A stretch of 64,000 bases of DNA, taken from the NCBI GenBank assembly GCA_029233925.1, contig JARGOX010000017.1:84243-148242 (forward strand), written 5' to 3'. Position 1 is the stretch's first letter. Each line of letters opens with the position of its first letter. The notes under the pieces are model-generated. The model was not told the DNA's origin, ran no database searches, and saw only the letters and a list, made by a program, of their open reading frames with translations. Both the position numbers and the translations under genes were made by a program. Source of the DNA: Rhizobiaceae bacterium. GTDB taxonomy: Bacteria; Pseudomonadota; Alphaproteobacteria; Rhizobiales; Rhizobiaceae. Below, piece by piece: positions 44,115 to 53,335 of this stretch.

Positions 44115-44975
44115 ATGCGTCGATCTCTCCCCTTTGAATTATTGCGCTATGCAATGATCTTGCTGATTATCGCGATATCACTGGTTCCGACGCTGTGGAT
44201 GTTGTCGATGGCTTTCAAGCCAATCGCCGAATGGTCGGCCTCCGGTGCTGCTTTGACCTGGTGGCCAGAGAACCCGACGCTGGACAATTTCCGTTTTATT
44301 TTTGGTCAATCATCCTCTGAACTCATCGTATCTCTTGAGCGGACCGCAGCGCGTCCCATTATGGCATCCTTGCTCGCGGCGATCGTTGGTACATTGATCG
44401 CCATGACTGCGGGCACGGCTGCGGCCTATGGCCTGTCGCGGTTTGGCAAAGGCAACAATCTTCCTCTGGCCCTCATTCAATTGCGCCTGTTTCCACCCAT
44501 GGCCGTGATGATACCGTTGATGATCATGTGGTCGTTTCTGGGTCTGATAGACAATTGGTTTGGTCTGGCGGTTGTCTACGGAATTGTCACGCTGCCCTTT
44601 GCCTTCTGGCTCATGAAGACATTTTTTGACGACATGCCACGCGAGATTGAAGATGCGGCGCTGGTCGAAGGCTGCACGCGGCTGCGGGTATTTGCCGTCA
44701 TCACCCTGCCGATGATGCGCCCGGCGCTGGCATCCTCTGCGCTTTTCGTCTTCATCATGAACTGGTCGGATTATCTCATCGCACTGCTGCTGACGACGCG
44801 GGACTGGGTGACCATTCCCGTTTACATGACGTCACTGTCCTCCTCCATGACAGGGCAGCTCTATGGCGCGAAGGCCGCACTGGGGCTGATTGCGGCGATA
44901 CCGCCGGTCATATTGGGTATTGCCATCCAGAAACATCTGGTGCGCGGTCTGACATTTGGAGCCTTGAAGGAATGA
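44115..44975 (+). CDS. Sugar ABC transporter permease, MalG type
   Basis: The 286-residue protein has six hydrophobic segments and the EAA loop [20 protein letters not shown]. The start [20 protein letters not shown] and the ending [12 protein letters not shown] (GxxxGAxKG-like) are typical of MalG-type subunits. It pairs with the MalF-type protein whose gene overlaps its stop by four bases. Confidence 0.93.
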   Translation: MRRSLPFELLRYAMILLIIAISLVPTLWMLSMAFKPIAEWSASGAALTWWPENPTLDNFRFIFGQSSSELIVSLERTAARPIMASLLAAIVGTLIAMTAGTAAAYGLSRFGKGNNLPLALIQLRLFPPMAVMIPLMIMWSFLGLIDNWFGLAVVYGIVTLPFAFWLMKTFFDDMPREIEDAALVEGCTRLRVFAVITLPMMRPALASSALFVFIMNWSDYLIALLLTTRDWVTIPVYMTSLSSSMTGQLYGAKAALGLIAAIPPVILGIAIQKHLVRGLTFGALKE

Positions 44976-45919
44976 ACGGGGTGTCTGTGAAAAAGGCGGA
45001 TATTGCGGTGCTTCCGCAGGATAATGCCGGCAGTGAAGAAAAGCGCCTTGGGTTCTGGCTGACGTTGCCGGCACAATGTCTCGTGCTGTTCATCGCCGTT
45101 TTCCCCATCCTGATGCAATTGTACATTTCGATGACGGACTGGTCACCGCTGGATGGTATTCCCTGGTACAGGGCGTACGAGTTGTGGATCGGCTTCATCA
45201 ACTATACGGATCTGGCCTCGGACAGCCGTTTCTGGGCCGCCATGTGGCGTACCTTTCTGGTGATGATCGTCTGCGTGCCGATCCAGTTTCTTCTGGGGCT
45301 GGGGCTTGCCGTGCTTTTCGTCGACGAGTTCCCGGGCAAGCGCTGGTTCTATTCGACGCTGTTGATACCAATGATGGTGGTGCCTGCCGTCGCCGGATAC
45401 ATGTTTTTCCTGCTTTTCCAGTCGGGCGGGCCGGTCAATGATCTGCTGTCGCTGTTTTCGGCATCTCCGGTCAAGATCGCCTGGCTGTCGGATCCCAGCC
45501 TCGCGCTGGTGGCTGTCATGGCAGCTGACATCTGGCAATGGACGCCATTGATGTTCCTCATCCTGCTGGCGGGCATGATTTCCGTTCCCCAGGATCAGCA
45601 AATGGCTGCCGTTTTGCTTGGCGCATCATGGGGACGTCGCTTTTTCACCATTGTGCTGCCCCGGATGAAGACCATCATCATCATCGCACTGGCGATCCGC
45701 ACAATCGAAATCTTCAAGATATTCGATACGCTCTACATCATGACCGGTGGCGGGCCGGGCGTCGCCACGGAAACCATCTCCGTCTATATCTACAAGGTCA
45801 CCCAGCAGGATCTGATCTGGGGTTATGTGGCAGCGATTGCACTGGCCATCCTGATTGTGCTGTCTGTCATATCGGCGATTGCCATCAGCAAAATGTCAAA
45901 AGGGGCGAATGCCAGATGA
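44972..45919 (+). CDS. Sugar ABC transporter permease, MalF type
   Basis: The 315-residue protein has a cytoplasmic N-terminal tail, six hydrophobic segments, and the EAA loop [40 protein letters not shown] gives the periplasmic loop typical of MalF-type permeases. It overlaps the genes on both sides by ATGA, which couples translation. Confidence 0.93.
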   Translation: MNGVSVKKADIAVLPQDNAGSEEKRLGFWLTLPAQCLVLFIAVFPILMQLYISMTDWSPLDGIPWYRAYELWIGFINYTDLASDSRFWAAMWRTFLVMIVCVPIQFLLGLGLAVLFVDEFPGKRWFYSTLLIPMMVVPAVAGYMFFLLFQSGGPVNDLLSLFSASPVKIAWLSDPSLALVAVMAADIWQWTPLMFLILLAGMISVPQDQQMAAVLLGASWGRRFFTIVLPRMKTIIIIALAIRTIEIFKIFDTLYIMTGGGPGVATETISVYIYKVTQQDLIWGYVAAIALAILIVLSVISAIAISKMSKGANAR

Positions 45920-47010
45920 CGCAAATTGCCCTTTCCAATCTCGGCAAGAAGTTTGGTTCCTTCACGGCGCTGGCGCAGATGAACCTGACCATTGGTGATG
46001 GCGAGTTCGTGGCACTTCTCGGGCCGTCAGGCTGCGGGAAATCCACAACGATGAACATGATTGCCGGTATGGTGGACCCCACCGAAGGCGATATTCGCTT
46101 TGATGACCGCAGCATTCTGGATGTTCCGATGAGCCGCCGGGGTGTGGGTTTCGTTTTTCAGAATTATGCCATTTTCACCCATATGTCTGTTCGCGAGAAC
46201 CTGGCCTACGGGTTGCGGGCGCAGGGCGTCAGTGCCTCCGAGCGCAATCGCCGGGTCAATGCCATGGCCGACCTGTTGCAATTGACCCCGATGCTGGACA
46301 GACGGGCTGCGGGCCTGTCGGTCAATATTTTGCAGCGCCTGGCGATCGGGCGCTCAGCCGTGGTCGAGCCGGCCATATTCCTGCTGGATGAACCGCTGTC
46401 GAATGTTGATGCAGCGTTCCGCTCTGTCATGCGCAGTGAACTCAAGGCTCTGCAAAGGCAATTCTCACAGACCCTGGTCTATGTCACCCACGACCAGCTG
46501 GAAGCCATGACCATGGCGGATCGCATTGCGGTGATGGATCACGGCAAGCTGCTGCAGGTTGGTACGCCATTGGAAATTTACAACAACCCGCAGGACGTCT
46601 TTGTCGCGCGTTTCATCGGCTCTCCGGGCATGAATATTCTTGAAGGCACCATCGCTTCATCGGATGAAGGCAAACTGGTTGACCTGGCATCGGCCGGCCG
46701 GTCTGCACCGCTTGCTCTTTCGGACCGCGCTGCTTCTCAAGGGTTGCCGGAAAAAGTTCTTTTCGGGTTTCGTCCGGAACAGGTCAATCCCGATCCCAAT
46801 GGCATCATGGCCCTGCCGGTGAATTTCGTCGAACGTATCGGTGCGCGCACGATCCTGCATCTGGGAGGCGACGGCATCGAGGCCAAGGCCGTTCTGGACA
46901 ACCAGATCGCGATGCCGAGCATTGGTGATATTTTGCGGTTTTCCATCGACCCGAAAATGGTACGGCTGTTCGATCCCGTTTCCGGAATTGCCATTGGAGG
47001 AGATATCTGA
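45916..47010 (+). CDS. Sugar ABC transporter ATP-binding protein 1, degenerate signature motif
   Basis: The start ATG at 45916 overlaps the MalF-type stop; the product has 364 residues. Walker A GPSGCGKST, Q-loop VFQNYAIF, Walker B FLLDEP and H-loop VTHD are intact. The ABC signature is LSVNILQRLAIGR, where LSGGQ would be expected, so the composite site this signature completes is likely weak or inactive. A C-terminal MalK-like regulatory domain (about residues 240-364) is present. A second ATPase follows immediately, so the two probably form a heterodimer similar in concept to GlpS/GlpT. Confidence 0.93.
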   Translation: MTQIALSNLGKKFGSFTALAQMNLTIGDGEFVALLGPSGCGKSTTMNMIAGMVDPTEGDIRFDDRSILDVPMSRRGVGFVFQNYAIFTHMSVRENLAYGLRAQGVSASERNRRVNAMADLLQLTPMLDRRAAGLSVNILQRLAIGRSAVVEPAIFLLDEPLSNVDAAFRSVMRSELKALQRQFSQTLVYVTHDQLEAMTMADRIAVMDHGKLLQVGTPLEIYNNPQDVFVARFIGSPGMNILEGTIASSDEGKLVDLASAGRSAPLALSDRAASQGLPEKVLFGFRPEQVNPDPNGIMALPVNFVERIGARTILHLGGDGIEAKAVLDNQIAMPSIGDILRFSIDPKMVRLFDPVSGIAIGGDI

Positions 47011-48029
47011 TGGCATCCATTCGCCTTGAAAACATTTGCAAGCACTATGGCGATGTGGTGGCTCTGGACGATGTGAGCATCGAGGTCGAGGACAATGCAT
47101 TTTTCTGCCTGTTCGGCCCGCCCCTGAGCGGAAAATCGACGATCCTGAAAATCATTCTGGGGCTTGAAACACCCGACAGCGGCTCTGTCTTCATTGATGA
47201 TCGCCCGATGAACGGTGTCAGCCCGGCACAGCGCAATGTGGCGATGGTCTTTCAGAATCTGGCGCTGTTTCCCCATATGACGGCCTTGCAGAATGTACGC
47301 TTTCCGCTGGTCGAGCGCAAAATAGCAGAAGATGTGATTGCTGCGCGTGTCGACGAAGTGACCAAAAAGCTGCACATGCAGCACATCCTCCACAAGCCGC
47401 CATCACAACTTTCGGGCGGTGAGCGCCAGCGCGTTGCCATTGCACGGGCACTGGTGCGCGATCCGGTGGCATATCTGATGGATGATCCCATATCCGCCCT
47501 GGATGCGCGGTTGCGCGAAGAAACCCGGGTGGAGTTGCGACGCATACAGCGCGAGATGAACCAGACCGTCATTTACGTGACCCATGACCAGGAGGAGGCC
47601 ATGTCCGTATCGGATCAAATGGCCATTTTCGAACATGGTCGCGTACGGCAGGTCGGCGCACCGCATGATCTTTATGATGCACCGGCAAGCACCTATGTCG
47701 CCGAAATGCTTGGAGCGCCTGCCATCAATCTGATGGCAGCAGGCGGCACCGCATTGAACGCCGGCAGACCGGTTCCGCAACAGGCCGTACAACTGGGCGT
47801 GCGGCCGGAACATTTGCGGGTTTTGAAGGATGGCGGCAATACACAGGTCAGTGCGATCGAACCAATGGGCGCCACGACAATTCTGACGCTGAATGCCGGC
47901 GCGGAAACAATGAAGGCCGCCTTGCACGGGCAACCGGAATTCCAGGTGGGCGAATCCGTCAGCCTGTCGGTCGACCCGGCGCAGATACATTTTTTCGACA
48001 AGAACGGCGACACGCTGGTTGCCGTATAG
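47010..48029 (+). CDS. Sugar ABC transporter ATP-binding protein 2, Walker B Asp-Asp variant
   Basis: The 339-residue protein has Walker A GPPLSGKST, Q-loop VFQNLALF, a normal signature LSGGERQRVAIARAL and H-loop VTHD. Its Walker B reads AYLMDDP, so the catalytic glutamate after the aspartate is replaced by Asp. A MalK-like C-terminal regulatory domain follows. It overlaps the first ATPase gene by one base. In a heterodimer the altered Walker B would face the altered signature of ATPase 1. Confidence 0.93.
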   Translation: MASIRLENICKHYGDVVALDDVSIEVEDNAFFCLFGPPLSGKSTILKIILGLETPDSGSVFIDDRPMNGVSPAQRNVAMVFQNLALFPHMTALQNVRFPLVERKIAEDVIAARVDEVTKKLHMQHILHKPPSQLSGGERQRVAIARALVRDPVAYLMDDPISALDARLREETRVELRRIQREMNQTVIYVTHDQEEAMSVSDQMAIFEHGRVRQVGAPHDLYDAPASTYVAEMLGAPAINLMAAGGTALNAGRPVPQQAVQLGVRPEHLRVLKDGGNTQVSAIEPMGATTILTLNAGAETMKAALHGQPEFQVGESVSLSVDPAQIHFFDKNGDTLVAV

Positions 48030-48042
48030 AAGGGAGGGATAC

Positions 48043-49125
48043 ATGACAGATTTCAAGCCGGATCCGGACATTCGCAATCGCGATTCTCGCATCGGCTGCA
48101 TTGGTGCAGGCATGATCATGGCCGAATGTCACCTGGCCGCCTATGCGCAAGCGGGTTTTCCCGTCGTCGCAATTGCCTCGCGCACGCCCGAAAGGGCTGC
48201 GACCGTGGCCGAACGCTACAATATTCCCAAGGTGCACAATACGCCTGAGGAATTGATCGCCGACCCGTCCGTCGATATTCTCGACATTGCCTATCCGCCC
48301 GATCAGCAGCCTGCATTGATCCGCGCCGCCTTGCAGCAACCGCACATCAAGGCCATTCTTGTGCAAAAGCCGCTGGCACTGACCTTGGGTGAAGCCATTG
48401 CCCTGCGCGATGAAGCCAAGGCTGCCGGCAAGATCATCAGCGTCAATCAGAACATGCGATACGACCAGTCTATGCGGGTCCTGAAGCAGATTCTGGAGCG
48501 CGGTGATCTGGGGCAGGTCGTCTTTGCGCAAATCGACATGCATGCCATTCCGCACTGGCAGGGGTTTCTGGAAGACTATGATCGGCTCACCCTGGCCAAT
48601 ATGAGCGTGCATCATCTGGATGTGCTGCGTTTTCTGTTTGGTGATCCCGATGAGATCACCACACAGGCGCGCAAGGATCCGCGCACAACCTTCGATCATC
48701 AGGACGGGATTACGGTTTCAACCCTGCGGTTTCCGTCAGGTGTCCTTGCCCTGTCCCTGGAGGATGTCTGGTCGGGGCCCCGGCAGGACGGCTACAAGGA
48801 CGATCAGCACATCACGTTCCGGGTGGAGGGAACGGAGGGCGTCGTCAAGGGCTCGATAGGCTGGCCGACAGGTTCGGCCTCGACGCTGAGCTATGCATCC
48901 ACGAAAACCACGGGCGGAGAATGGGTGACGCCGACCTGGAAAAGCATGTGGTTTCCCCATGCCTTCATCGGCGTCATGGAGCAATTGCAATATGCCGTTG
49001 CCACAAATAGTGAACCGGTGCTGACCGTTGCGGACAACGTGAAAACGGTGGCGCTGATCGAAGCCGGATATCGTTCTATCGCCGAGGGGCGCACGGTGCG
49101 CCTTTCGGAAATCAACACCAAATAG
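48043..49125 (+). CDS. Gfo/Idh/MocA-family oxidoreductase
   Basis: ATG 48043 with AAGGGAGGGATAC upstream gives 360 residues. The NAD-binding Rossmann motif (GCIGAGMIMAECHLAAYAQA), the sugar-dehydrogenase lysine in VQKPLAL (QKP instead of the usual EKP) and the C-terminal domain with ANMSVHHLDVLRFLFGDPDE are present. Such enzymes oxidise a secondary hydroxyl of a sugar or cyclitol with NAD. In rhizopine catabolism MocA has this role. It links the transporter genes to the catabolic genes. Confidence 0.9.
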   Translation: MTDFKPDPDIRNRDSRIGCIGAGMIMAECHLAAYAQAGFPVVAIASRTPERAATVAERYNIPKVHNTPEELIADPSVDILDIAYPPDQQPALIRAALQQPHIKAILVQKPLALTLGEAIALRDEAKAAGKIISVNQNMRYDQSMRVLKQILERGDLGQVVFAQIDMHAIPHWQGFLEDYDRLTLANMSVHHLDVLRFLFGDPDEITTQARKDPRTTFDHQDGITVSTLRFPSGVLALSLEDVWSGPRQDGYKDDQHITFRVEGTEGVVKGSIGWPTGSASTLSYASTKTTGGEWVTPTWKSMWFPHAFIGVMEQLQYAVATNSEPVLTVADNVKTVALIEAGYRSIAEGRTVRLSEINTK

Positions 49126-49147
49126 ACACCAAACGGAGGAAAAGATC

Positions 49148-50062
49148 ATGATGCAAGCGGGAATTTTCACGGGGTATTTCCCCTATGGGCTTGAAGAAAC
49201 GGCCAAGAAAATCAGGAGCCACGGCTTCAACACGGCGCAGCTGGATCTGCATTTCAAGGATATCGACCTGAGCTATGGCAATCTGAATGCTGCCAATTGC
49301 AAAAAGGTGCGTGACACGTTCCGTGCCAACGACTTGCCGATTTGTGCCGTATCGGCCTATACCAACATCATCCATCCCGATCTGGACCAGCGCAAAGCCA
49401 ATGTCGACCGGCTGAAGGAAATCCTGCGCAATGCACGGGCATTGGGTTCGCGTTACGTGATCTCCGAAACGGGCACCTACAATGAGGAAAGCGAATGGAT
49501 GTCGCACCCCAAGAACAAATCCGAAGAAGGATTTGAGGCGTGCCGCAAGATCATCGCCGAACTGTCGCAGGAAGCCTATGATCATGGCTCGATGTTCCTG
49601 CTGGAAACCTATGTGAACAATGTCGTGGGATCGGTTGAGGAAACCGTGAAAATGTTTGCTCAGGTCGATCATCCGGGACTGGGTCTGCTGATGGACCCGA
49701 CCAACTACTTCGAAGACCATAATATCGATCAGATGGACCAGGTGCTGAATCAGGTCTTCGATACATTGTCGGACAAGATCAAGATCGCCCATGCGAAGGA
49801 TGTCGCGCGGGCCGATGACGACAAATCGGAAAAACACGCCGATATCGGCGATGATGATGCGCTGGCGTCTCACACATTCCGCGGGGTCGGCGAGATTGTG
49901 CTGAATGCTCCGGGTACCGGGGTTTTGAACTATGATCTATACTTGCAACGCCTGGCGGAAAAACATCCGAATATCGAGATGATCATCGAGCATCTGGATG
50001 AGGCTGATGTGCCGCGTTCGAAAGCCTTTATTGACGGAAAATTCGTCGCCAACGGCGTATGA
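49148..50062 (+). CDS. Sugar phosphate isomerase/epimerase-like TIM barrel (IolE/MocC-like)
   Basis: The 304-residue protein starts at ATG 49148 with GGAGGAAAAGATC upstream. It has the AP-endonuclease-2/xylose-isomerase-like fold with metal-ligand motifs in order: LLETYVNNVVGS (Glu), GLLMDPTNYF (Asp), KIAHAKDV (His) and MIIEHLDE (Glu). Members include inosose dehydratase IolE and MocC of rhizopine catabolism. It probably dehydrates or isomerises the ketone made by the MocA-like dehydrogenase. A perfect 12-bp hairpin follows the gene. Confidence 0.9.
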   Translation: MMQAGIFTGYFPYGLEETAKKIRSHGFNTAQLDLHFKDIDLSYGNLNAANCKKVRDTFRANDLPICAVSAYTNIIHPDLDQRKANVDRLKEILRNARALGSRYVISETGTYNEESEWMSHPKNKSEEGFEACRKIIAELSQEAYDHGSMFLLETYVNNVVGSVEETVKMFAQVDHPGLGLLMDPTNYFEDHNIDQMDQVLNQVFDTLSDKIKIAHAKDVARADDDKSEKHADIGDDDALASHTFRGVGEIVLNAPGTGVLNYDLYLQRLAEKHPNIEMIIEHLDEADVPRSKAFIDGKFVANGV

Positions 50063-50067
50063 TCCAC

Positions 50068-50095
50068 GCGGCGGCGGAAATTGTTCCGCCGCCGC
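50068..50095 (+). terminator. Perfect 12-bp hairpin between the IolE/MocC-like and DUF4432 genes
   Basis: GCGGCGGCGGAA (50068-50079) pairs with TTCCGCCGCCGC (50084-50095) around a four-base loop. It begins 5 bases after the stop at 50062 and lacks a T-run. It lies inside the operon and may attenuate or protect the upstream message. Confidence 0.65.
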
Positions 50096-50140
50096 TCTCC
50101 ACCTGGACTTTGTCCAGGGCATTTTTAACGAGGCCAGCAC

Positions 50141-51352
50141 ATGGTAGACCTTTATGGCACAACGCATTCCCGGCGCGATCTCGCAGCCAGATCGGGTGCG
50201 TTGAGTCAGTTCGCCGGCGTGCGTTTGATGACATTGGACAATGGCGTCGAGCGCAATGTGCGGATGCTGGAATTTCGCACTGGCAGCGGATTGCGCTTTA
50301 CCGTGCTGGTCGACCGGGCGATGGATATTGCCGAGCTGGAATATAACGGCAAAGCCATTGGCTGGCATTCGCCGACCGGTTTTCGAAATCCCGGACTTCA
50401 CGAAGTCGAAGGCGAGAAGGGGATCGGCTGGACCCGCAGTTTTTCCGGTTTTCTGGTGACCTGTGGACTGGACCATACATTGGGTCCCGAAGAGGTGCCG
50501 GCTGACAATTACAATTATCCCGGGCGCCCGACTGCCAGACATACACTACACGGACGCGTCAGCACGATTCCAGCGCGTCTGACCGGTTACGGTGAACAAT
50601 GGCGGGGCGATCAATGCATTCTGTGGGCAGAGGGCATCGTGCAGCAATCAACCGTTTTCGGAGAGGATCTGCATCTGCTTCGACGCATTGAAGCCGATGT
50701 GGGCGGGCGCGAGATCCGGCTCAGCGACCGGGTTGTCAATCATGGTTTTCTGCGCACGCCGCACATGTTCTTCTATCATGTCAATCTGGGCTATCCGCTG
50801 CTCGATGAGGGCGCCCGCTATCTGGCGCCGATCAGTGATGTCGTCTGGGCATCGCATGCAGGGGCCGACTATCGCGCTCAGGGCATCGGCTATGCAAAGG
50901 CTGCGGCACCGGTCGAAGGTTTTGCCGAGCAGGTATGGCAGCATGAAATGCGCGGCGATGCAAACGGCGAGGTTCCCGTGGCGCTGATCAATGACCGGCT
51001 CAACCTTGGCCTTGAGGTTGTGACAAACAAGAACCAATTGCCCTGCGCCTTTCAGTGGCAGAATTTTCAGGCCGGCAATTACACGATGGGCATAGAACCT
51101 TCCAGCCATCATGTTCTTGGAGACCTGGCAGCGCGTGAACGCGGAGAAATGATCTGGCTCGAGCATGATGAAGCGCGGGCCTATGACGCGCGTTTCACTG
51201 TTCTGGACGGCGCAGACGAAACAGCAGCCTGCGAGGCGCGCATAGCGGCGATCGCCCAGCAGCCGAAGGATGATTTTCCGACACCATCGGGACAATTCCC
51301 ATCACTGGCATCCGGGCGACATGACCGAACGCCGACAGCAACCAGACGATAG
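50141..51352 (+). CDS. DUF4432 family protein (aldose 1-epimerase-like)
   Basis: The 403-residue protein has the beta-sandwich pattern of aldose epimerase relatives annotated DUF4432: LDNGVERNVRMLEFRTGSGL; FTVLVDRAMDIAELEYNGKA (RxxDI region); the His-containing HGRVSTIPA and FFYHVNLGYPLLDEGARYLA. Members occur beside sugar or cyclitol catabolism genes. It may interconvert anomers or epimers of the substrate. The unusual C-terminal extension is rich in Gln/Asp/Arg. Confidence 0.88.
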   Translation: MVDLYGTTHSRRDLAARSGALSQFAGVRLMTLDNGVERNVRMLEFRTGSGLRFTVLVDRAMDIAELEYNGKAIGWHSPTGFRNPGLHEVEGEKGIGWTRSFSGFLVTCGLDHTLGPEEVPADNYNYPGRPTARHTLHGRVSTIPARLTGYGEQWRGDQCILWAEGIVQQSTVFGEDLHLLRRIEADVGGREIRLSDRVVNHGFLRTPHMFFYHVNLGYPLLDEGARYLAPISDVVWASHAGADYRAQGIGYAKAAAPVEGFAEQVWQHEMRGDANGEVPVALINDRLNLGLEVVTNKNQLPCAFQWQNFQAGNYTMGIEPSSHHVLGDLAARERGEMIWLEHDEARAYDARFTVLDGADETAACEARIAAIAQQPKDDFPTPSGQFPSLASGRHDRTPTATRR

Positions 51353-51370
51353 CATTGAGGAGACTTTGCG

Positions 51371-52480
51371 TTGACGATGTCTGATATCCAAAACCACACA
51401 CGCGACTACAGTCTGGTCGGCGAGAGCACGCGCCGGGCTGTCGAGACGGGGTTGGCCAGTGCGCAATGGTATCATTCAGAGGTGCCGCGCAAGGTGATGA
51501 AGGAATTGATGCAGCGGCGTGACGGACCGGCGATCCGTGACACGATCATCTGGCTGGGACTGCTGGTGGCCAGTGGTGCCGGCGGGGTCTATTTCTGGGG
51601 CAGCTGGACCTGTGTTCCCTTCTTCTTTGTCTATGGCGTTCTGTATGGTTCGGCCTGCGACAGTCGCTGGCATGAATGTGGGCACGGGACCGCATTTCGC
51701 ACACGCTGGATGAATGATGTCGTCTATCAGATCGCCAGCTTCATGGTGTTTCGCAACCCGGTGTCCTGGCGCTGGAGCCATGCGCGCCACCACACCGATA
51801 CGGTGATTGTCGGGCGCGACCCGGAAATCGCCTTCATGCGGCCGCCAAATCTGTTCGAAGGCATCCTGCACTATATCGGTCTGCTGGACGTCGTCGCATC
51901 CTTCAAGGTCATGGCACGCAATGCATTTGGCATCCTGACGCCTTCGGAAAAAAGCTACATACCGGAATCGGAATGGCCGAAGGCCATTTTTGCCGCGCGC
52001 ATCCATATGGCCATTTACCTGGCGGCAGCCATTGCTTCCTTGCTGATGTGGTCGATCCTGCCACTCATGCTGATCGGACTTCCGCGCTTCTATGGTTGCT
52101 GGCACATGTTCCTGACGGGCCTGCTGCAACATGGCGGGCTTGCCGAGGACGTTATTGATCATCGCCTGAATTCCCGCACCGTCTATATGAACCCGATCAG
52201 CCGGTGGATTTACTGGAACATGAATTATCACGTGGAGCACCACATGTTTCCGATGGTTCCCTACCACGCGCTGCCGCGACTGCATGAATTGATCAAGGGT
52301 GATCTGCCGGAGCCAAACCCTTCCATGTGGCATGCCTATGTGGAGATGGTGAAGGTGCTGTTACGCCAGCGACGCGATCCCGAATATTATCTGCGCAGAA
52401 CCTTGCCCGCGACCGCCAGGCCGTACCGTGAGGAATTCCATGCTGACGATGCGGTCCCTGCCGCCAGCAGCATTGCATGA
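51371..52480 (+). CDS. MocD-like membrane di-iron oxygenase (fatty-acid-desaturase superfamily)
   Basis: TTG 51371 has GAGGAG about eight bases upstream; ATG 51377 is an alternative. The 369-residue protein has the three histidine boxes of integral-membrane desaturases/hydroxylases: WHECGHGT (about residue 100), HARHHTD (about 137) and NYHVEHHMFP (about 280), with hydrophobic segments between. The proximity of a Rieske ferredoxin and its reductase fits MocD of the rhizopine mocDEF system, an oxidative demethylase, more than a membrane lipid desaturase. Substrate here is unknown. Confidence 0.88.
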   Translation: MTMSDIQNHTRDYSLVGESTRRAVETGLASAQWYHSEVPRKVMKELMQRRDGPAIRDTIIWLGLLVASGAGGVYFWGSWTCVPFFFVYGVLYGSACDSRWHECGHGTAFRTRWMNDVVYQIASFMVFRNPVSWRWSHARHHTDTVIVGRDPEIAFMRPPNLFEGILHYIGLLDVVASFKVMARNAFGILTPSEKSYIPESEWPKAIFAARIHMAIYLAAAIASLLMWSILPLMLIGLPRFYGCWHMFLTGLLQHGGLAEDVIDHRLNSRTVYMNPISRWIYWNMNYHVEHHMFPMVPYHALPRLHELIKGDLPEPNPSMWHAYVEMVKVLLRQRRDPEYYLRRTLPATARPYREEFHADDAVPAASSIA

Positions 52481-52505
52481 ACGCCCCTTTCAAGGAGACA
52501 AGGCC

Positions 52506-53324
52506 ATGAGCCGCAAGAGACCGACCGTTGCAGATTTGCGCGCGCTGAAGGGCAAGCGACAGTTGACCATGCTGCGCGTTTTTACCATTGAAGAGGCCGA
52601 GGCTGCCGAAACTGCGGGTATCGACATTGTATCGATTCCGCCGGAACTGCTTTTGAATCCGCGCTACCGGGAGGTCGCGCCATCGCTTTTCTCGATGACC
52701 GGCATGACCCATCTGGAGGCCGGCACCCGCGATGATTATCTCAGATTTGCCGGCGAGATGCTGCAGGCCGATGGCGATGCACTCTATTGCAGCGGCGGTT
52801 TTGGAACCGTGAAGTTTCTGGCCGATGAATTCATTCCGGTTGTGGCTCATGTTGGTCTTGTGCCATCACGCGCCACATGGACCGGTGGCTTCAAGGCTGT
52901 CGGAAAAACCGCAGATGCCGCCTTTGCGCTTTACAAGGAATGCAAGGCCTTCGAGGAGGCCGGCGCCTTTGCCGTCGAGATTGAAGTGGTGCCTGTCGAG
53001 GTGGCCAGCGAGATCAGCAAGAGGCTGGATATGTTGTTGTGGTCCATGGGCTCAGGCGCGGGCTGTGATGTGCAATATCTTTTTGCCGAGGATATTCTGG
53101 GCGAAAATCGCGGCCACATGCCCCGCCATTCCAAGGTCTACCGCAATTTCGCCGCCGAGTATGACCGGCTGCAGGCCGAGCGCATTGCAGCGTTTCGGGA
53201 ATACATAGAAGATGTGAACAATGGTTCCTATCCGCAGGACGGCCATATCGTGCATATGGCTCCAGACGAGTTCTCGCGCTTCTGCAACCAGCTAGACGAA
53301 GATTGCCAGCTAGACAAAGATTGA
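52506..53324 (+). CDS. Divergent PanB-like protein (ketopantoate hydroxymethyltransferase family)
   Basis: ATG 52506 with AAGGAG eight bases upstream gives 272 residues. The order of conserved PanB segments is clear: AHVGLVPS (PanB HLGLTP), GGFKAVGKTADAAFALYKEC, the catalytic-glutamate region EIEVVPVEVASEISKR, and a C-terminal HMPRHSKVYRNF. The metal-binding residues of true PanB are absent: VGDS is replaced by SIPPE and ADLPF by YCSGG. Methylene-tetrahydrofolate chemistry as in pantothenate synthesis is therefore doubtful; a lyase or one-carbon role coupled to the oxygenase is possible. It sits between the MocD-like and MocE-like genes. Confidence 0.85.
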   Translation: MSRKRPTVADLRALKGKRQLTMLRVFTIEEAEAAETAGIDIVSIPPELLLNPRYREVAPSLFSMTGMTHLEAGTRDDYLRFAGEMLQADGDALYCSGGFGTVKFLADEFIPVVAHVGLVPSRATWTGGFKAVGKTADAAFALYKECKAFEEAGAFAVEIEVVPVEVASEISKRLDMLLWSMGSGAGCDVQYLFAEDILGENRGHMPRHSKVYRNFAAEYDRLQAERIAAFREYIEDVNNGSYPQDGHIVHMAPDEFSRFCNQLDEDCQLDKD

Positions 53325-53335
53325 AGGAGAGACCC

